Part shown: one piece after another, positions 18,201 through 27,499 of the stretch
Position numbering within the stretch: the first letter of the stretch is position 1
Layout: every line of letters begins with the position of its first letter
Assembly (NCBI GenBank): GCA_017404145.1
Contig: JAFRCW010000019.1
Coordinates: 1-64,000 of the forward strand
Length of the DNA stretch: 64,000 nucleotides
Direction of reading: 5' to 3'
Source: Ruminococcus sp.
GTDB lineage: Bacteria; Bacillota; Clostridia; Oscillospirales; Acutalibacteraceae
Translations under genes and position numbers: made by a program
The notes under the pieces: model-generated
Database searches by the model: none
What the model was told of the DNA's origin: nothing
What the model saw: only the letters and a program-made list of their open reading frames with translations

Positions 18201-18485
18201 TCAGTGCTTTTTTTGATGTCTGTTATGATTCTGATTTCTTCTGAAAAGGATATATTTCACGATACAGATCACAAGAACCGCTATAGCGACGCCGCGATAG
18301 ATCCACGCGTACCACCCGTCAAAAAGGTTGACGCTTTTGATCAGCTCGTTGGCGACTGTCCATCCCGCCGAGAAAAGGAAGAATCCCGCGGGAAGAAAGA
18401 AGAACGGCGACGCCTTGATTCCCAGATAGATCGTATAACCGGCAAGAACCAGCCACAAGACCAGATAAATGTAACCCGATATCAT
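18201..18485 (-). CDS. Small three-TM membrane protein (paralogue 2)
   Basis: The protein has 94 residues with three hydrophobic helices (about 3-24, 27-47, 61-82) and a basic His/Asn/Lys-rich C-terminus. It has the same length and layout as the gene 3 bases upstream. The middle parts align by eye (SPFFFLPAGFFLFSAGW here, IPLLYPMAFYLIFVGVW there), so the two are probably a tandem duplication. No named family was recognised. AAAGGA precedes ATG 18485. Confidence 0.7.
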   Translation of the reverse strand: MISGYIYLVLWLVLAGYTIYLGIKASPFFFLPAGFFLFSAGWTVANELIKSVNLFDGWYAWIYRGVAIAVLVICIVKYILFRRNQNHNRHQKKH

Positions 18486-18488
18486 AAT

Positions 18489-18773
18489 TTATTTATCCTT
18501 TCTGTTCTTCTTTTTGGATTTCGTGCGCGTCATAAACAGAATAAAGATGTAGTATAAAACAATAAGGATCGTGCCGATCTGTCCGATATACGCCGGAAGA
18601 GGCGACGTAGGATCGATCTCCGATATGATAAAAGAAAGAATCTGCCACACGCCGACAAAAATCAGATAAAATGCCATCGGATACAGCAGCGGGATCTTTC
18701 GAAAATACGGTGAAAACATAATTGCCGCCGCGATAAAGCAGATCGCCGCCGTTACAATCGTTAATATCAACAT
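18489..18773 (-). CDS. Small three-TM membrane protein (paralogue 1)
   Basis: The protein has 94 residues. ATG 18773 is chosen because AGGAGGACACCT stands directly before it; the frame stays open for 19 more codons without a ribosome site. It has three hydrophobic helices and ends in a Lys/Arg-rich tail (TRTKSKKKNRKDK), like its downstream neighbour. The two genes are 3 bases apart and surely co-transcribed. They may act as a heteromeric small membrane complex, but that is speculation. Confidence 0.7.
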   Translation of the reverse strand: MLILTIVTAAICFIAAAIMFSPYFRKIPLLYPMAFYLIFVGVWQILSFIISEIDPTSPLPAYIGQIGTILIVLYYIFILFMTRTKSKKKNRKDK

Positions 18774-18891
18774 AGGTGTCCTCCTGATTAAATCTATATT
18801 TAGTATAAAGCGAAAAGCCTTTTCTGTCAATCTTCTAACGGATGCGACAGGAGGGTTTTTCCCATTTTACAAAAAATTCACAATTGAAATG

Positions 18892-18920
18892 TTGACTTTT
18901 CCTGACATTGTGGTTATACT
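18892..18920 (+). promoter_or_regulatory. Heat-shock operon promoter
   Basis: TTGACT, 17 bp, TATACT. The CIRCE operator starts 12 bases after the -10 box, at the expected transcription start. Confidence 0.85.
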
Positions 18921-18931
18921 ATATACCAGAG

Positions 18932-18958
18932 TTAGCACTCTAAAGCTTTGAGTGCTAA
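18932..18958 (+). promoter_or_regulatory. CIRCE operator (HrcA site)
   Basis: TTAGCACTC, nine bases, GAGTGCTAA: an exact match to the CIRCE consensus bound by the HrcA repressor. It overlaps the transcription start of the hrcA-grpE-dnaK-dnaJ operon, so HrcA represses its own operon until heat titrates it. Confidence 0.98.
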
Positions 18959-18961
18959 CAA

Positions 18962-19108
18962 GAAGAGCTCTCGCTCGGAGCCCTCGGATAACGACTGACG
19001 AGCCGGGACTGCCCGCAGGACTCGAAGAGTCCGAAGGGTGGTTAGGCGAGTGGGAGTTATACGAGGAGAAGCGGAGAGCACAGAGAGCTTGACATCGAAG
19101 CGCCGAAG
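18962..19108 (+). repeat. GAAGAGCTC-type repeat inside the hrcA leader
   Basis: It starts GAAGAGCTCTCGCTCGGAGC, three bases after CIRCE, and ends in GCGGAGAGCACAGAGAGCTTG-like text shared with the repeat at 17399-17569. It lengthens the untranslated leader of hrcA to about 300 bases. Just downstream, 19127-19151 forms a perfect 11-bp hairpin (CCCAAAGATTC with GAATCTTTGGG). Confidence 0.75.
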
Positions 19109-19239
19109 ATTATAGGAGAATCGGGACCCAAAGATTCCCCGAATCTTTGGGAGAGGAAGAGCCGCCCGAAAATGAAGCCTTGCCGCTTTGCGGCAAAGCG
19201 AATACCAAGGGCGAGCGATGACGAGAGGAAGTGACAACG

Positions 19240-20262
19240 GTGGAACATACCAGAAAAGAAAAAATACTGTCCGCTGTTGTGGAGAGCTTCATCCGCACCG
19301 GAGAGCCGACCGGCTCTAAGGCGGTACTGAGCGCTACCGATCTTCCCGTATCCTCCGCTACCGTTCGTTCGGAGCTGAACGCCTTGGATATGGAGGGCTA
19401 TCTGGTCCAGCCCCATACCTCGGCGGGCAGGATCCCTACCAAAAAGGGCTACCGGTATTATATCGATAACCTGATGGCGAAAGATGCGCCCGACGAAAGA
19501 GTCAGAGAACACATCGAGCGGGTGATCCGTTCTACCTCCGCTTCTCCGGAGGTCATCCTTCAGCGGGCGGCTAAGGCGCTCGCGGAGCTGACGGACGCTG
19601 CGGCAGTCACCACCACTCCCTCCTCACAGGAGGCAAGAGTTCACCGTATCCGCTTTGTTTCCACGGGACGGCACACCGCGATGGCGGTGTTGATCACCTC
19701 TAACGGAATGGTGCAGAGTAAGCTCTTCCGGTGCGACTTCGTTCTCACCCCCGAGCTGCTCGCGATGTACGACAAGGCGCTTAACGACAAATTTGCCGGT
19801 ATCCGGCTCAGGGATATCAACAAAGCGTTTTTGCAGTCGTCGGCGTCGGGGCTGGGAGATCTGACCTTCTTCATTTCGGACGCGCTGATGGCGCTGTATG
19901 AAACGGTGTCTCAGGCGATGAAGGTTTCCGTGACCGTAGCGGGAAGTACGAATCTGCTGTTCTGCGACGGTTATGACTTAAACGGAGCGCGGGATGTGCT
20001 GCGGTTCTTATCGGACTCCGAAAGACTCGCTCAGCTGCTGAACAACAGCGTGGAGTCGAGGATCTATCTGGGTACGGAAAGCTCGCAGAAAGAGCTGCAG
20101 GACAGCGCGGCGGTCGTCTCCCGATATGATATCGCGGGGCAGGCGGCAGGCGCCGTAGCGGTGATAGGACCGCTGAGAATGGACTACAAAACCGTCTTTT
20201 CACAGGTGAAATATACCTCGATCGTCGTCTCACAGGCGATAGGCGAGATTCTGGATCAGTAA
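19240..20262 (+). CDS. hrcA: Heat-inducible transcription repressor HrcA
   Basis: The protein has 340 residues from GTG 19240. An upstream in-frame GTG at 19231 lies only 1-2 bases after the AGAGGA ribosome site, so 19240 is preferred. The N-terminal winged helix contains SFIRTGEPTGSKAV and SSATVRSELNALDMEGYL, then PHTSAGRIPTKKGYRYY, all HrcA signatures. It binds CIRCE and senses free GroE. It is first in the operon, 12 bases from grpE. Confidence 0.96.
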   Translation: MEHTRKEKILSAVVESFIRTGEPTGSKAVLSATDLPVSSATVRSELNALDMEGYLVQPHTSAGRIPTKKGYRYYIDNLMAKDAPDERVREHIERVIRSTSASPEVILQRAAKALAELTDAAAVTTTPSSQEARVHRIRFVSTGRHTAMAVLITSNGMVQSKLFRCDFVLTPELLAMYDKALNDKFAGIRLRDINKAFLQSSASGLGDLTFFISDALMALYETVSQAMKVSVTVAGSTNLLFCDGYDLNGARDVLRFLSDSERLAQLLNNSVESRIYLGTESSQKELQDSAAVVSRYDIAGQAAGAVAVIGPLRMDYKTVFSQVKYTSIVVSQAIGEILDQ

Positions 20263-20274
20263 AGGAGGCACACG

Positions 20275-20823
20275 ATGAGTAAGGAAAAGAAAAAGACCAA
20301 GCCCGAAGAGGTTGAAAAGGTTGAAAAAACCGAAGAGACCCCACAGGCGAAGGAAGAAGAGAAAAAAGAACCCTCCAAGGAGGAACAGCTCGAGGAGGAG
20401 TTGAGTAAGCAGAAAGACAAATATATGCGTCTGTGCGCGGAGTATGATAACTACCGCAAACGTACCGCATCCGAAAAAGCGGCGATCTATGACGACGCTA
20501 CCGCGAGAGCGATCACAGAGATTTTACCGCTTGCCGATTCGGTCACGATGGCGCTCTCCCAGTTCGAGGGCAAGGATGTCCCCGAGGAATTCAAAAAGGG
20601 AATCGAGCTGATCGGCGAACAGCTGAAAAAGAGCTTTGAGAAGCTTTCGATCGAGGTGTTCGGCGAGATCGGCGACAGCTTTGATCCGAATCTGCATAAC
20701 GCGATATCGTCCGTCGAAAGCGAGGATCTTCCCGAGAACTGTGTTGCCGCCGTCTACCAGAAAGGCTACAAGGTGAAGGATAAAATCATCCGTCACGCGA
20801 TGGTGCAGGTGGCAAACACCTGA
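20275..20823 (+). CDS. grpE: Nucleotide exchange factor GrpE
   Basis: The protein has 182 residues. An acidic/Lys-rich disordered start (1-45) precedes a coiled coil containing YMRLCAEYDNYRKRTASEK. The C-terminal beta domain has FDPNLHNAISSVES and ends AMVQVANT. It releases ADP from DnaK. AAAGGAGG precedes ATG 20275. Confidence 0.97.
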   Translation: MSKEKKKTKPEEVEKVEKTEETPQAKEEEKKEPSKEEQLEEELSKQKDKYMRLCAEYDNYRKRTASEKAAIYDDATARAITEILPLADSVTMALSQFEGKDVPEEFKKGIELIGEQLKKSFEKLSIEVFGEIGDSFDPNLHNAISSVESEDLPENCVAAVYQKGYKVKDKIIRHAMVQVANT

Positions 20824-20827
20824 TTTT

Positions 20828-20938
20828 GTCATTGCGAGGAGTGACCCTTGCGGTCACGACGCGGCAATCCCCTGTTTTCAGAAGACGGTCGTAAGAGGAA
20901 GGGGATTCTCACGGTCGCTTTGCTCCCTCAGAATGACA
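20828..20938. repeat. CATTGCGAGG-type palindromic repeat, copy 2
   Basis: GTCATTGCGAGGAGTGACC opens it and CCCTCAGAATGAC closes it, with GGCAATCCCC and GGGGATTCTCACG facing each other in the middle. It lies between grpE and dnaK within a single operon, so it is transcribed. Confidence 0.85.
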
Positions 20939-20944
20939 GAAAAG

Positions 20945-22891
<1,947 letters not shown>

Positions 22892-22915
22892 TTCACGATT
22901 AACGAATATAATGAT

Positions 22916-22947
22916 TGCAGGGAGCGGCGTTCTGCCGTTCCCTGCAT
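22916..22947 (+). terminator. Hairpin between dnaK and dnaJ
   Basis: TGCAGGGAGCGGC and GCCGTTCCCTGCA form a 12-13 bp stem with a 4-base loop. There is no T run, so it may be an RNA-stability or attenuating hairpin rather than a full terminator. Confidence 0.55.
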
Positions 22948-22956
22948 AAAAGCGTT

Positions 22957-23011
22957 CAGTTCTCAGTTGCCGGTTTTTAAACTGGGAACCGGGAACTAAG
23001 AACTGAAAACC
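22957..23011. repeat. Heptamer palindrome G
   Basis: In-phase 7-mers CAGTTCT, CAGTTGC, CGGTTTT are followed after 6 bases by GGGAACC, GGGAACT, AAGAACT, GAAAACC, which is close to the reverse complement. It is the same type of arm as in the larger elements, but without the core. Confidence 0.65.
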
Positions 23012-23045
23012 ATAACAGGCATATCCGACAAAAGCAGGGTTTATT

Positions 23046-24176
23046 ATGGCAGATAAGAGAGATTACTACGAAGTCTTAGGCGTAGGCAAAGGCGCCTCTG
23101 ACGATGAAATAAAAAAAGCATACCGACAGGCGGCGAAGAAGTACCACCCCGATCTGCATCCCGGCGATCAGGAGGCGGAAGCGAAGTTCAAAGAAGTCAA
23201 CGAAGCTTATGAGGTCCTTTCCGATAAGGAGAAGAAGGCGCGCTACGATCAGTTCGGTCACGCGGGCGTAGATCCTAACTTCGGCGCGGGCGGCGGATCA
23301 CCCTTCTCACAGGACATCGACTTCTCCGACATTTTCTCGTCCTTCTTCGGCGGTTTCGGCGGCAGACGTTCGGCAAATCCCAACGCGCCCCGCAGAGGCA
23401 CCGATGTAGAGACTACGATCTATGTTACCTTTGAAGAAGCCGCAAAGGGCTGTAAAAAGACCGTGCAGTACAACGCTGTCACCACCTGTAAGGAGTGTAA
23501 CGGTACCGGCGCGCAGAAGGGCACCACTCCCAAGACCTGTCCCACCTGCGGCGGCAGAGGTCAGGTGACGGTCAACCAGCGTACTCCCTTCGGCGCGGTA
23601 CAGACCTCCCGCACCTGCGACAGCTGCCGCGGCAGAGGCAAGATCGTTGAGACGCCGTGCCGCGAATGTAACGGCGCCGGTCATGTCAGAAAAAAGAAGT
23701 CGGTAGAGATCAACATCCCCGCCGGCATCAACGATGAACAGGTGCTGAAGGTATCCGGTCACGGCAACTCCGGCTCCAACGGCGGTCCCGCAGGCGATCT
23801 GCACGTATATGTCGGCGTTCGCCCTCATCCCGTGTTTGAACGCAGAGGAGACGATGTATGGTGTGATCTTCCCATCACCTTCGCCCAGGCGGCGCTCGGC
23901 GCGACGGTCACGGTACCTACCCTTGACGGCAAGGTTTCCTACGATATCCACGAGGGAACCCAGCCCGGCGATATCTTTAAGCTCAAGCAGAAGGGCGTTC
24001 AGCACTTAAACGGCAGAGGCCGCGGCGACCAGTATGTCAGAGTCATTATTGAAGTGCCGAAGAACCTTTCGGGAAAACAGAAGGATCTGATCCGTCAGTT
24101 TGAGGGCTCTACCTCGGATAAGAACTACCAGAAAGGCAAAAAGTTCAAGGACAGACTCAAGGATCTATTCGGATAA
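23046..24176 (+). CDS. dnaJ: Chaperone protein DnaJ (Hsp40)
   Basis: The protein has 376 residues, normal for type I DnaJ. The J domain has HPD at 34-36. A Gly/Phe-rich linker follows, then four zinc repeats [24 protein letters not shown] and CRECNGAG, and the C-terminal substrate domains. It stimulates DnaK ATP hydrolysis. It is the last gene of the hrcA operon and is followed by a terminator. Confidence 0.98.
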   Translation: MADKRDYYEVLGVGKGASDDEIKKAYRQAAKKYHPDLHPGDQEAEAKFKEVNEAYEVLSDKEKKARYDQFGHAGVDPNFGAGGGSPFSQDIDFSDIFSSFFGGFGGRRSANPNAPRRGTDVETTIYVTFEEAAKGCKKTVQYNAVTTCKECNGTGAQKGTTPKTCPTCGGRGQVTVNQRTPFGAVQTSRTCDSCRGRGKIVETPCRECNGAGHVRKKKSVEINIPAGINDEQVLKVSGHGNSGSNGGPAGDLHVYVGVRPHPVFERRGDDVWCDLPITFAQAALGATVTVPTLDGKVSYDIHEGTQPGDIFKLKQKGVQHLNGRGRGDQYVRVIIEVPKNLSGKQKDLIRQFEGSTSDKNYQKGKKFKDRLKDLFG

Positions 24177-24179
24177 ACG

Positions 24180-24213
24180 CTGCTCCGCAATATCGTTTGC
24201 GGAGCTTTTTTAC
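24180..24213 (+). terminator. dnaJ terminator
   Basis: GCTCCGCAA and TTTGCGGAGC form the stem and TTTTTT follows, 5 bases after the dnaJ stop. Confidence 0.9.
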
Positions 24214-24245
24214 TTTATAAGAAACTGCTCGTTTCTTATAAAGTA
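24211..24245. repeat. Perfect 15-bp palindrome
   Basis: TACTTTATAAGAAAC, a 5-base loop, and the exact reverse complement. It follows the dnaJ terminator directly. It could be a second terminator arm or a protein-binding dyad; nothing in the sequence decides. Confidence 0.6.
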
Positions 24246-24349
24246 AAAATGATTTACAGTCCCCGCTCAGTTGCACGCTTCGCGCACGCGAGCGATGGGT
24301 AAAGAGAAGCGGACGCACTTGGTGCGCGCGCTTTCTTGGGAGTTTTAGT

Positions 24350-24529
24350 ATGAGTTTTTCGTATTTACTATTGATTTTCACCGTACTGCTTGAGACCGTG
24401 TTCGCTTTTTTGGCGGTGCGGGGCTTAAGAAAGAAAATTATTTGGATGATCATCGTCTTTTCTATCCTGTTTTTGGCGGTGCCGTTTGTCATTTTCTATG
24501 TATTCAGCTATGGCATCATCCTGATGTAA
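24350..24529 (+). CDS. Small two-TM membrane protein
   Basis: The protein has 59 residues. The frame opens with ATG 24350, with GGGAG 8 bases before it, and ends TAA 24527-24529. Two hydrophobic helices (about residues 5-22 and 31-57) are joined by a short basic loop (RGLRKK), typical of a hairpin membrane miniprotein. No family was recognised. 24246-24349 before it holds no clear gene. It could also be chance, since A+T-rich DNA favours hydrophobic frames. Confidence 0.5.
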   Translation: MSFSYLLLIFTVLLETVFAFLAVRGLRKKIIWMIIVFSILFLAVPFVIFYVFSYGIILM

Positions 24530-24545
24530 AAAATCCGTTTTCCTC

Positions 24546-24574
24546 TTGCGAAAACCCTTTGATTATGCTACATT
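24546..24574 (+). promoter_or_regulatory. Possible prmA promoter
   Basis: TTGCGA, 17 bp, TACATT, 24 bases before the prmA ATG. The match to consensus is moderate. Confidence 0.4.
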
Positions 24575-24598
24575 ATTGGATGGATAAGGAGTGATCCG

Positions 24599-25549
24599 AT
24601 GGACTGGACAGAAATTAAAATCGAAATCAGCGCGAAAGATGTGGATACCGCCTCAGCGATCGCGAATATGACCGTACCCTACGGCATCTATATCGAAGAT
24701 TATTCCGCGCTGGAGGACGAGGTACTGGAGATCGCGCATATCGATCTGATCGACGAGGATCTGCTCGCGCAGGACCGCGATAAAGCGAAGATCCATATTT
24801 ATATCGACCCCGAGGACAATGTGGACGAGGCGGTCATCTTCCTCAGAGAACACCTCACCGCGGCGGGAATTTCGCACACGATCGACCGAAACGATGTGAA
24901 AGAGGACGACTGGCTGAACAACTGGCGAAAGTTTTTCCAACCGATGAAGGTGGGTGAAAAACTCTTGATCAATCCCTCTTGGTATGAGGATACCGACCCT
25001 GAGGGCAGGGCGGTGCTGAATATCGATCCGGGGCTCGCGTTCGGTACCGGCAAGCACGAGACGACCCGTTTGTGTTTAGAGCTGCTTGAAAAGTATCTGA
25101 AAGACGGCGACAGAGTACTCGACGTCGGCTGCGGCTCGGGTATCTTGGGAATCGCGTCCGTTCTGCTCGGAGCGTCTTACGCCTTTGGCGTCGACATTGA
25201 CGAGATGGCGGTCAAAACCGCAAACGAGAACGCCGCCGTCAACAAGGCGGACGACAAATTTGTTGCCGTTTGCGGCGATCTGACCGAAAAAGTCGAGGGA
25301 AAATACAACATTGTGGTTGCAAATATCGTAGCAGATGCTATAATATTACTGTCCGAAAGCGTCAGCGAGTTTATGAACGCCGACTCGGTCTATATCGTAT
25401 CGGGTATCATCGACGTCCGCGCCGACGATGTGAAAGAAGCGGTGAGCGATCGCTTTACTATCATCGAGGAAAAAACCGACGGCGGCTGGTACGCTTTCGC
25501 TATGAAGTTAAGGCAACACCGCACAATTCGCGGCGCGCGCCTTGCTTGA
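24599..25549 (+). CDS. prmA: Ribosomal protein L11 methyltransferase
   Basis: The protein has 316 residues. It transfers methyl groups from SAM to L11. The N-terminal L11-recognition domain is followed by DPGLAFGTGKHETTRLCLE and the SAM loop VLDVGCGSGILGIAS, then NIVADAII (the N-[IV]-[VL]-A family motif). AAGGAGTGATCCG precedes ATG 24599. The last 13 residues (from RQH onward) are encoded by an inserted 163-bp repeat. Removing the repeat and one TA copy would restore an ending M-K-L-K-stop, so the natural C-terminus has been replaced. Confidence 0.95.
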   Translation: MDWTEIKIEISAKDVDTASAIANMTVPYGIYIEDYSALEDEVLEIAHIDLIDEDLLAQDRDKAKIHIYIDPEDNVDEAVIFLREHLTAAGISHTIDRNDVKEDDWLNNWRKFFQPMKVGEKLLINPSWYEDTDPEGRAVLNIDPGLAFGTGKHETTRLCLELLEKYLKDGDRVLDVGCGSGILGIASVLLGASYAFGVDIDEMAVKTANENAAVNKADDKFVAVCGDLTEKVEGKYNIVVANIVADAIILLSESVSEFMNADSVYIVSGIIDVRADDVKEAVSDRFTIIEEKTDGGWYAFAMKLRQHRTIRGARLA

Positions 25550-25673
25550 ATCTTATTCCGTCAGACTGTCCAAAAATCAGCATCCATACGGCAGTATGCA
25601 CACCGATTATTTGTACACTCTGACGAAAAACCTTACTTCGTAATCCGCACACCTGAATTATGCGGTATTGCCT
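25511..25673. mobile_element. 163-bp terminal-inverted-repeat element (MITE-like), copy 1
   Basis: The ends AGGCAACACCGCACAATTC and GAATTATGCGGTATTGCCT are inverted repeats with two mismatches. It is flanked on both sides by TA, a possible 2-bp target duplication. Copy 2 (55375-55537) is the same length and differs at 5 positions by my reading. It has no transposase, so it would need one in trans. It lies over the 3' end of prmA. Confidence 0.88.
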
Positions 25674-25700
25674 TAAAATAATTTTGGGAGGTATTTCAAA

Positions 25701-26315
25701 ATGAAAAATACAAAAAGAAACAAAATCAATCAGATATTCTCTGCGGTTCTGGTGATCGGCTTTATCATTTGCAGCTACTTTTTCTCGACGCTCGCAACGA
25801 AAGCGACCGGTCTCTGGGGCGTACTGATCCAGTTGTTGATCCTTTTGCTGTTCGGTCTGCTGCTGTTTTACGCGACCCGTGTCGGCGAGGGAAAAGCCGT
25901 CAAGCGTTTCAGCTTGGCAGTTTTGCTGTTGATCGATTTGCCCGCGCTTTACATCATTCTGGCGACCTTTATCGAGGGTATGCCCTTCCATGAGCAGCTC
26001 GCTTCCACTACCATTGTAGTATATCTTGCGACCGTCGGTTTAGGCTACGCGATTCCTTACACCTTCCTCTCCGGCTTTGAGATGATCGAAGAAAAGGATG
26101 AAGAAGAGGTCACAGAGGAAGAAACCGTCTTAGAGGGAGGACTCGCGGAAGAGCTCTTAGAAACCGAGAAGGAAGAAGCAGAAGCTGAAACAGCGGCTGA
26201 GGAAACCGCAGAAGAGGCTCCTGCCGAGGAAAAGGCAGAAGAAGAAGCTCCCGCTGAAGCAGCCGAAGAAGCTATAGAAGAAGCAGAAGCCGAAGAAGAA
26301 AAAACAGCAGAATAA
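25701..26315 (+). CDS. Hypothetical four-TM protein with Glu/Ala-rich tail
   Basis: The protein has 204 residues. Four hydrophobic helices lie in residues 10-125. A sudden change to a very acidic tail follows (about 130-204), dominated by Glu and Ala in short irregular repeats (for example AEEAPAEEKAEEEAPAE), probably disordered or helical and cytoplasmic. GGGAGG precedes ATG 25701. The upstream gap is entirely the 163-bp repeat. The function is unknown; the tail length may vary between strains because it is repetitive. Confidence 0.78.
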   Translation: MKNTKRNKINQIFSAVLVIGFIICSYFFSTLATKATGLWGVLIQLLILLLFGLLLFYATRVGEGKAVKRFSLAVLLLIDLPALYIILATFIEGMPFHEQLASTTIVVYLATVGLGYAIPYTFLSGFEMIEEKDEEEVTEEETVLEGGLAEELLETEKEEAEAETAAEETAEEAPAEEKAEEEAPAEAAEEAIEEAEAEEEKTAE

Positions 26316-26352
26316 TCTCACAGATCAGCAAATACTATTACAGGTGATAAAA

Positions 26353-27189
26353 ATGTCAGAATGTACTCATGATTGTTCCACCTGCGGCGTTGACTGCGCG
26401 TCAAGACAGGCTCCGCAGGATCTGCACGAAAAACTCAACGACCTTTCTTCTGTCAAGAAAGTGATCGCCGTTGTCTCCGGTAAGGGCGGCGTCGGCAAAA
26501 GCTTGGTGACCTCCGCTTTAGCGGTGGAGCTCAACAGAAGAGGCCACAAAACCGCTGTTCTCGACGCGGATGTGACCGGCCCTTCGATCCCGAAGGCGTT
26601 TGGACTGTCAGACGCAAGAGCCAAGGGCAGCGAGTTCGGTATTATCCCCGAAACCACCAAGACCGGCATCGATATTATGTCTGTCAACCTGCTGCTCGAA
26701 AACAACACCGACCCCGTTGTCTGGCGCGGTCCCGTGATCTCCGGCGCTGTCAAGCAGTTCTGGCACGATGTGATCTGGAAGGATATTGACTATATGTTTG
26801 TCGATATGCCTCCGGGTACCGGCGATGTGCCGCTGACCGTGTTCCAGTCGATCCCGCTCGACGGTATTATTGTCGTGACCTCTCCGCAGGAGCTGGTCTC
26901 GATGATCGTTTCCAAGGCGGTGAAGATGGCGCAGATGATGAATGTTCCCGTGCTGGGTCTGGTCGAGAATATGAGCTATTTCAAATGTCCCGACTGCGGC
27001 AAAGAGCACAAGATCTTCGGCGACAGCCATATCGACGATATCGCGAAGGATTTTGACACCCGCGTGCTTGCGAAGGTCCCGCTTGACGAGGAGCTGAGAA
27101 AGTCGGTCGATACCGGTACCGTGGAGCTGTTCGTCGGCAACTGGTTCGAGTCTGCCGCGAACACCATCGAGGACGAGCTCAAGGTATAA
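26353..27189 (+). CDS. Mrp/NBP35-type P-loop ATPase, iron-sulfur carrier
   Basis: The protein has 278 residues from ATG 26353, which follows AGGTGAT. The N-terminus carries a four-Cys ferredoxin-like patch (CTHDCSTCGVDC) as in Nbp35/ApbC proteins. The deviant Walker A is GKGGVGKS (43-50), MPPGTGD is the Mrp family signature, and CPDCGKEH (a CxxC near the C-terminus) provides bridging cluster ligands. It probably assembles or delivers [4Fe-4S] clusters in the cytoplasm, which fits a genome rich in Fe-S enzymes such as Rnf. Confidence 0.93.
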   Translation: MSECTHDCSTCGVDCASRQAPQDLHEKLNDLSSVKKVIAVVSGKGGVGKSLVTSALAVELNRRGHKTAVLDADVTGPSIPKAFGLSDARAKGSEFGIIPETTKTGIDIMSVNLLLENNTDPVVWRGPVISGAVKQFWHDVIWKDIDYMFVDMPPGTGDVPLTVFQSIPLDGIIVVTSPQELVSMIVSKAVKMAQMMNVPVLGLVENMSYFKCPDCGKEHKIFGDSHIDDIAKDFDTRVLAKVPLDEELRKSVDTGTVELFVGNWFESAANTIEDELKV

Positions 27190-27193
27190 ACTA

Positions 27194-27222
27194 TTGACAA
27201 ATTTGAATATCAGAGATATAAT
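27194..27222 (+). promoter_or_regulatory. Consensus promoter of the putative antitoxin RNA
   Basis: TTGACA, exactly 17 bp, TATAAT: a perfect sigma-A promoter starting 5 bases after the mrp stop codon. No plus-strand gene follows it. It drives a short RNA that runs into the bidirectional terminator at 27272-27312. Confidence 0.9.
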
Positions 27223-27228
27223 ATAAAT

Positions 27229-27315
27229 GAACAAGGAGCTATCCGATAGACGGTTAGCCCAAGATATTGTTAAAAAATAACCGTATCCGTGGCAATTGGG
27301 CGGTTATTTTTTATT
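27229..27315 (+). ncRNA. Putative type I antitoxin RNA
   Basis: The expected transcript is about 87 nt, from the +1 of the perfect promoter to the end of the shared terminator. It is antisense to the 3' end of the toxin mRNA. Its 5' part (AAGGAGCTATCC ... ACGGTTAGCCC) is a near copy of the 5' part of the toxin mRNA (AAGGAACTATCC ... CGGTTAACCC), arranged as an inverted repeat in the DNA. The layout resembles the Fst/RNA II and TxpA/RatA systems. The transcript is inferred and no expression is shown. Confidence 0.7.
27272..27312. terminator. Bidirectional terminator shared by toxin and antitoxin
   Basis: AAAAAATAACCG and CGGTTATTTTTT are a perfect 12-bp inverted repeat with a 17-base loop, giving T runs on both strands. 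The toxin stop codon lies in the right arm. Confidence 0.9.
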
Positions 27316-27405
27316 GCTGTGAAACAGAATTGTGATAACAAGACTGATTATGCCGATGATTACCAATGCGAAAGCAAACAAATCGCTGTATGTAACAAAT
27401 GGCAT
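27304..27405 (-). CDS. Putative holin-like type I toxin (33 residues)
   Basis: A 33-residue peptide: a short start MPFVTYSDLF, one transmembrane helix (FALVIIGIISLVITILF, about 12-28) and a basic end HSNKK. This is the pattern of the Firmicutes putative holin-like toxins (Hol_Tox/TxpA/Fst group), recognised by eye. A strong ribosome site (GAGGGGTGAT) precedes ATG 27405. In the mRNA that site lies in a hairpin (CCCTCTG with CAGAGGG), as is common for type I toxins. It has its own promoter and faces a convergent short-RNA promoter. The expected action is inner-membrane damage when the RNA antitoxin is lost. Confidence 0.8.
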   Translation of the reverse strand: MPFVTYSDLFAFALVIIGIISLVITILFHSNKK

Positions 27406-27413
27406 ACACATCA

Positions 27414-27459
27414 CCCCTCTGCAGAAAAGTCAGAGGGAATCACCCTCTGCAAAAGAGGG
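27414..27459 (-). promoter_or_regulatory. Ribosome-site-sequestering hairpins in toxin leader
   Basis: Two alternative stems use the same bases: CCCTCTG with CAGAGGG (27415-27437) covers the Shine-Dalgarno, and GAGGG/CCCTC (27443-27459) lies upstream. They could switch the mRNA between closed and open forms. Confidence 0.6.
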
Positions 27460-27499
27460 TTAACCGCCTACCGTTTCAGGATAGTTCCTTGCATTGTAT

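Noticed and set aside
25660..25700. Promoter for the four-TM protein supplied by the repeat end
   Set aside because: TTGCCT and TAAAAT-like hexamers are present, but no pair has acceptable spacing.
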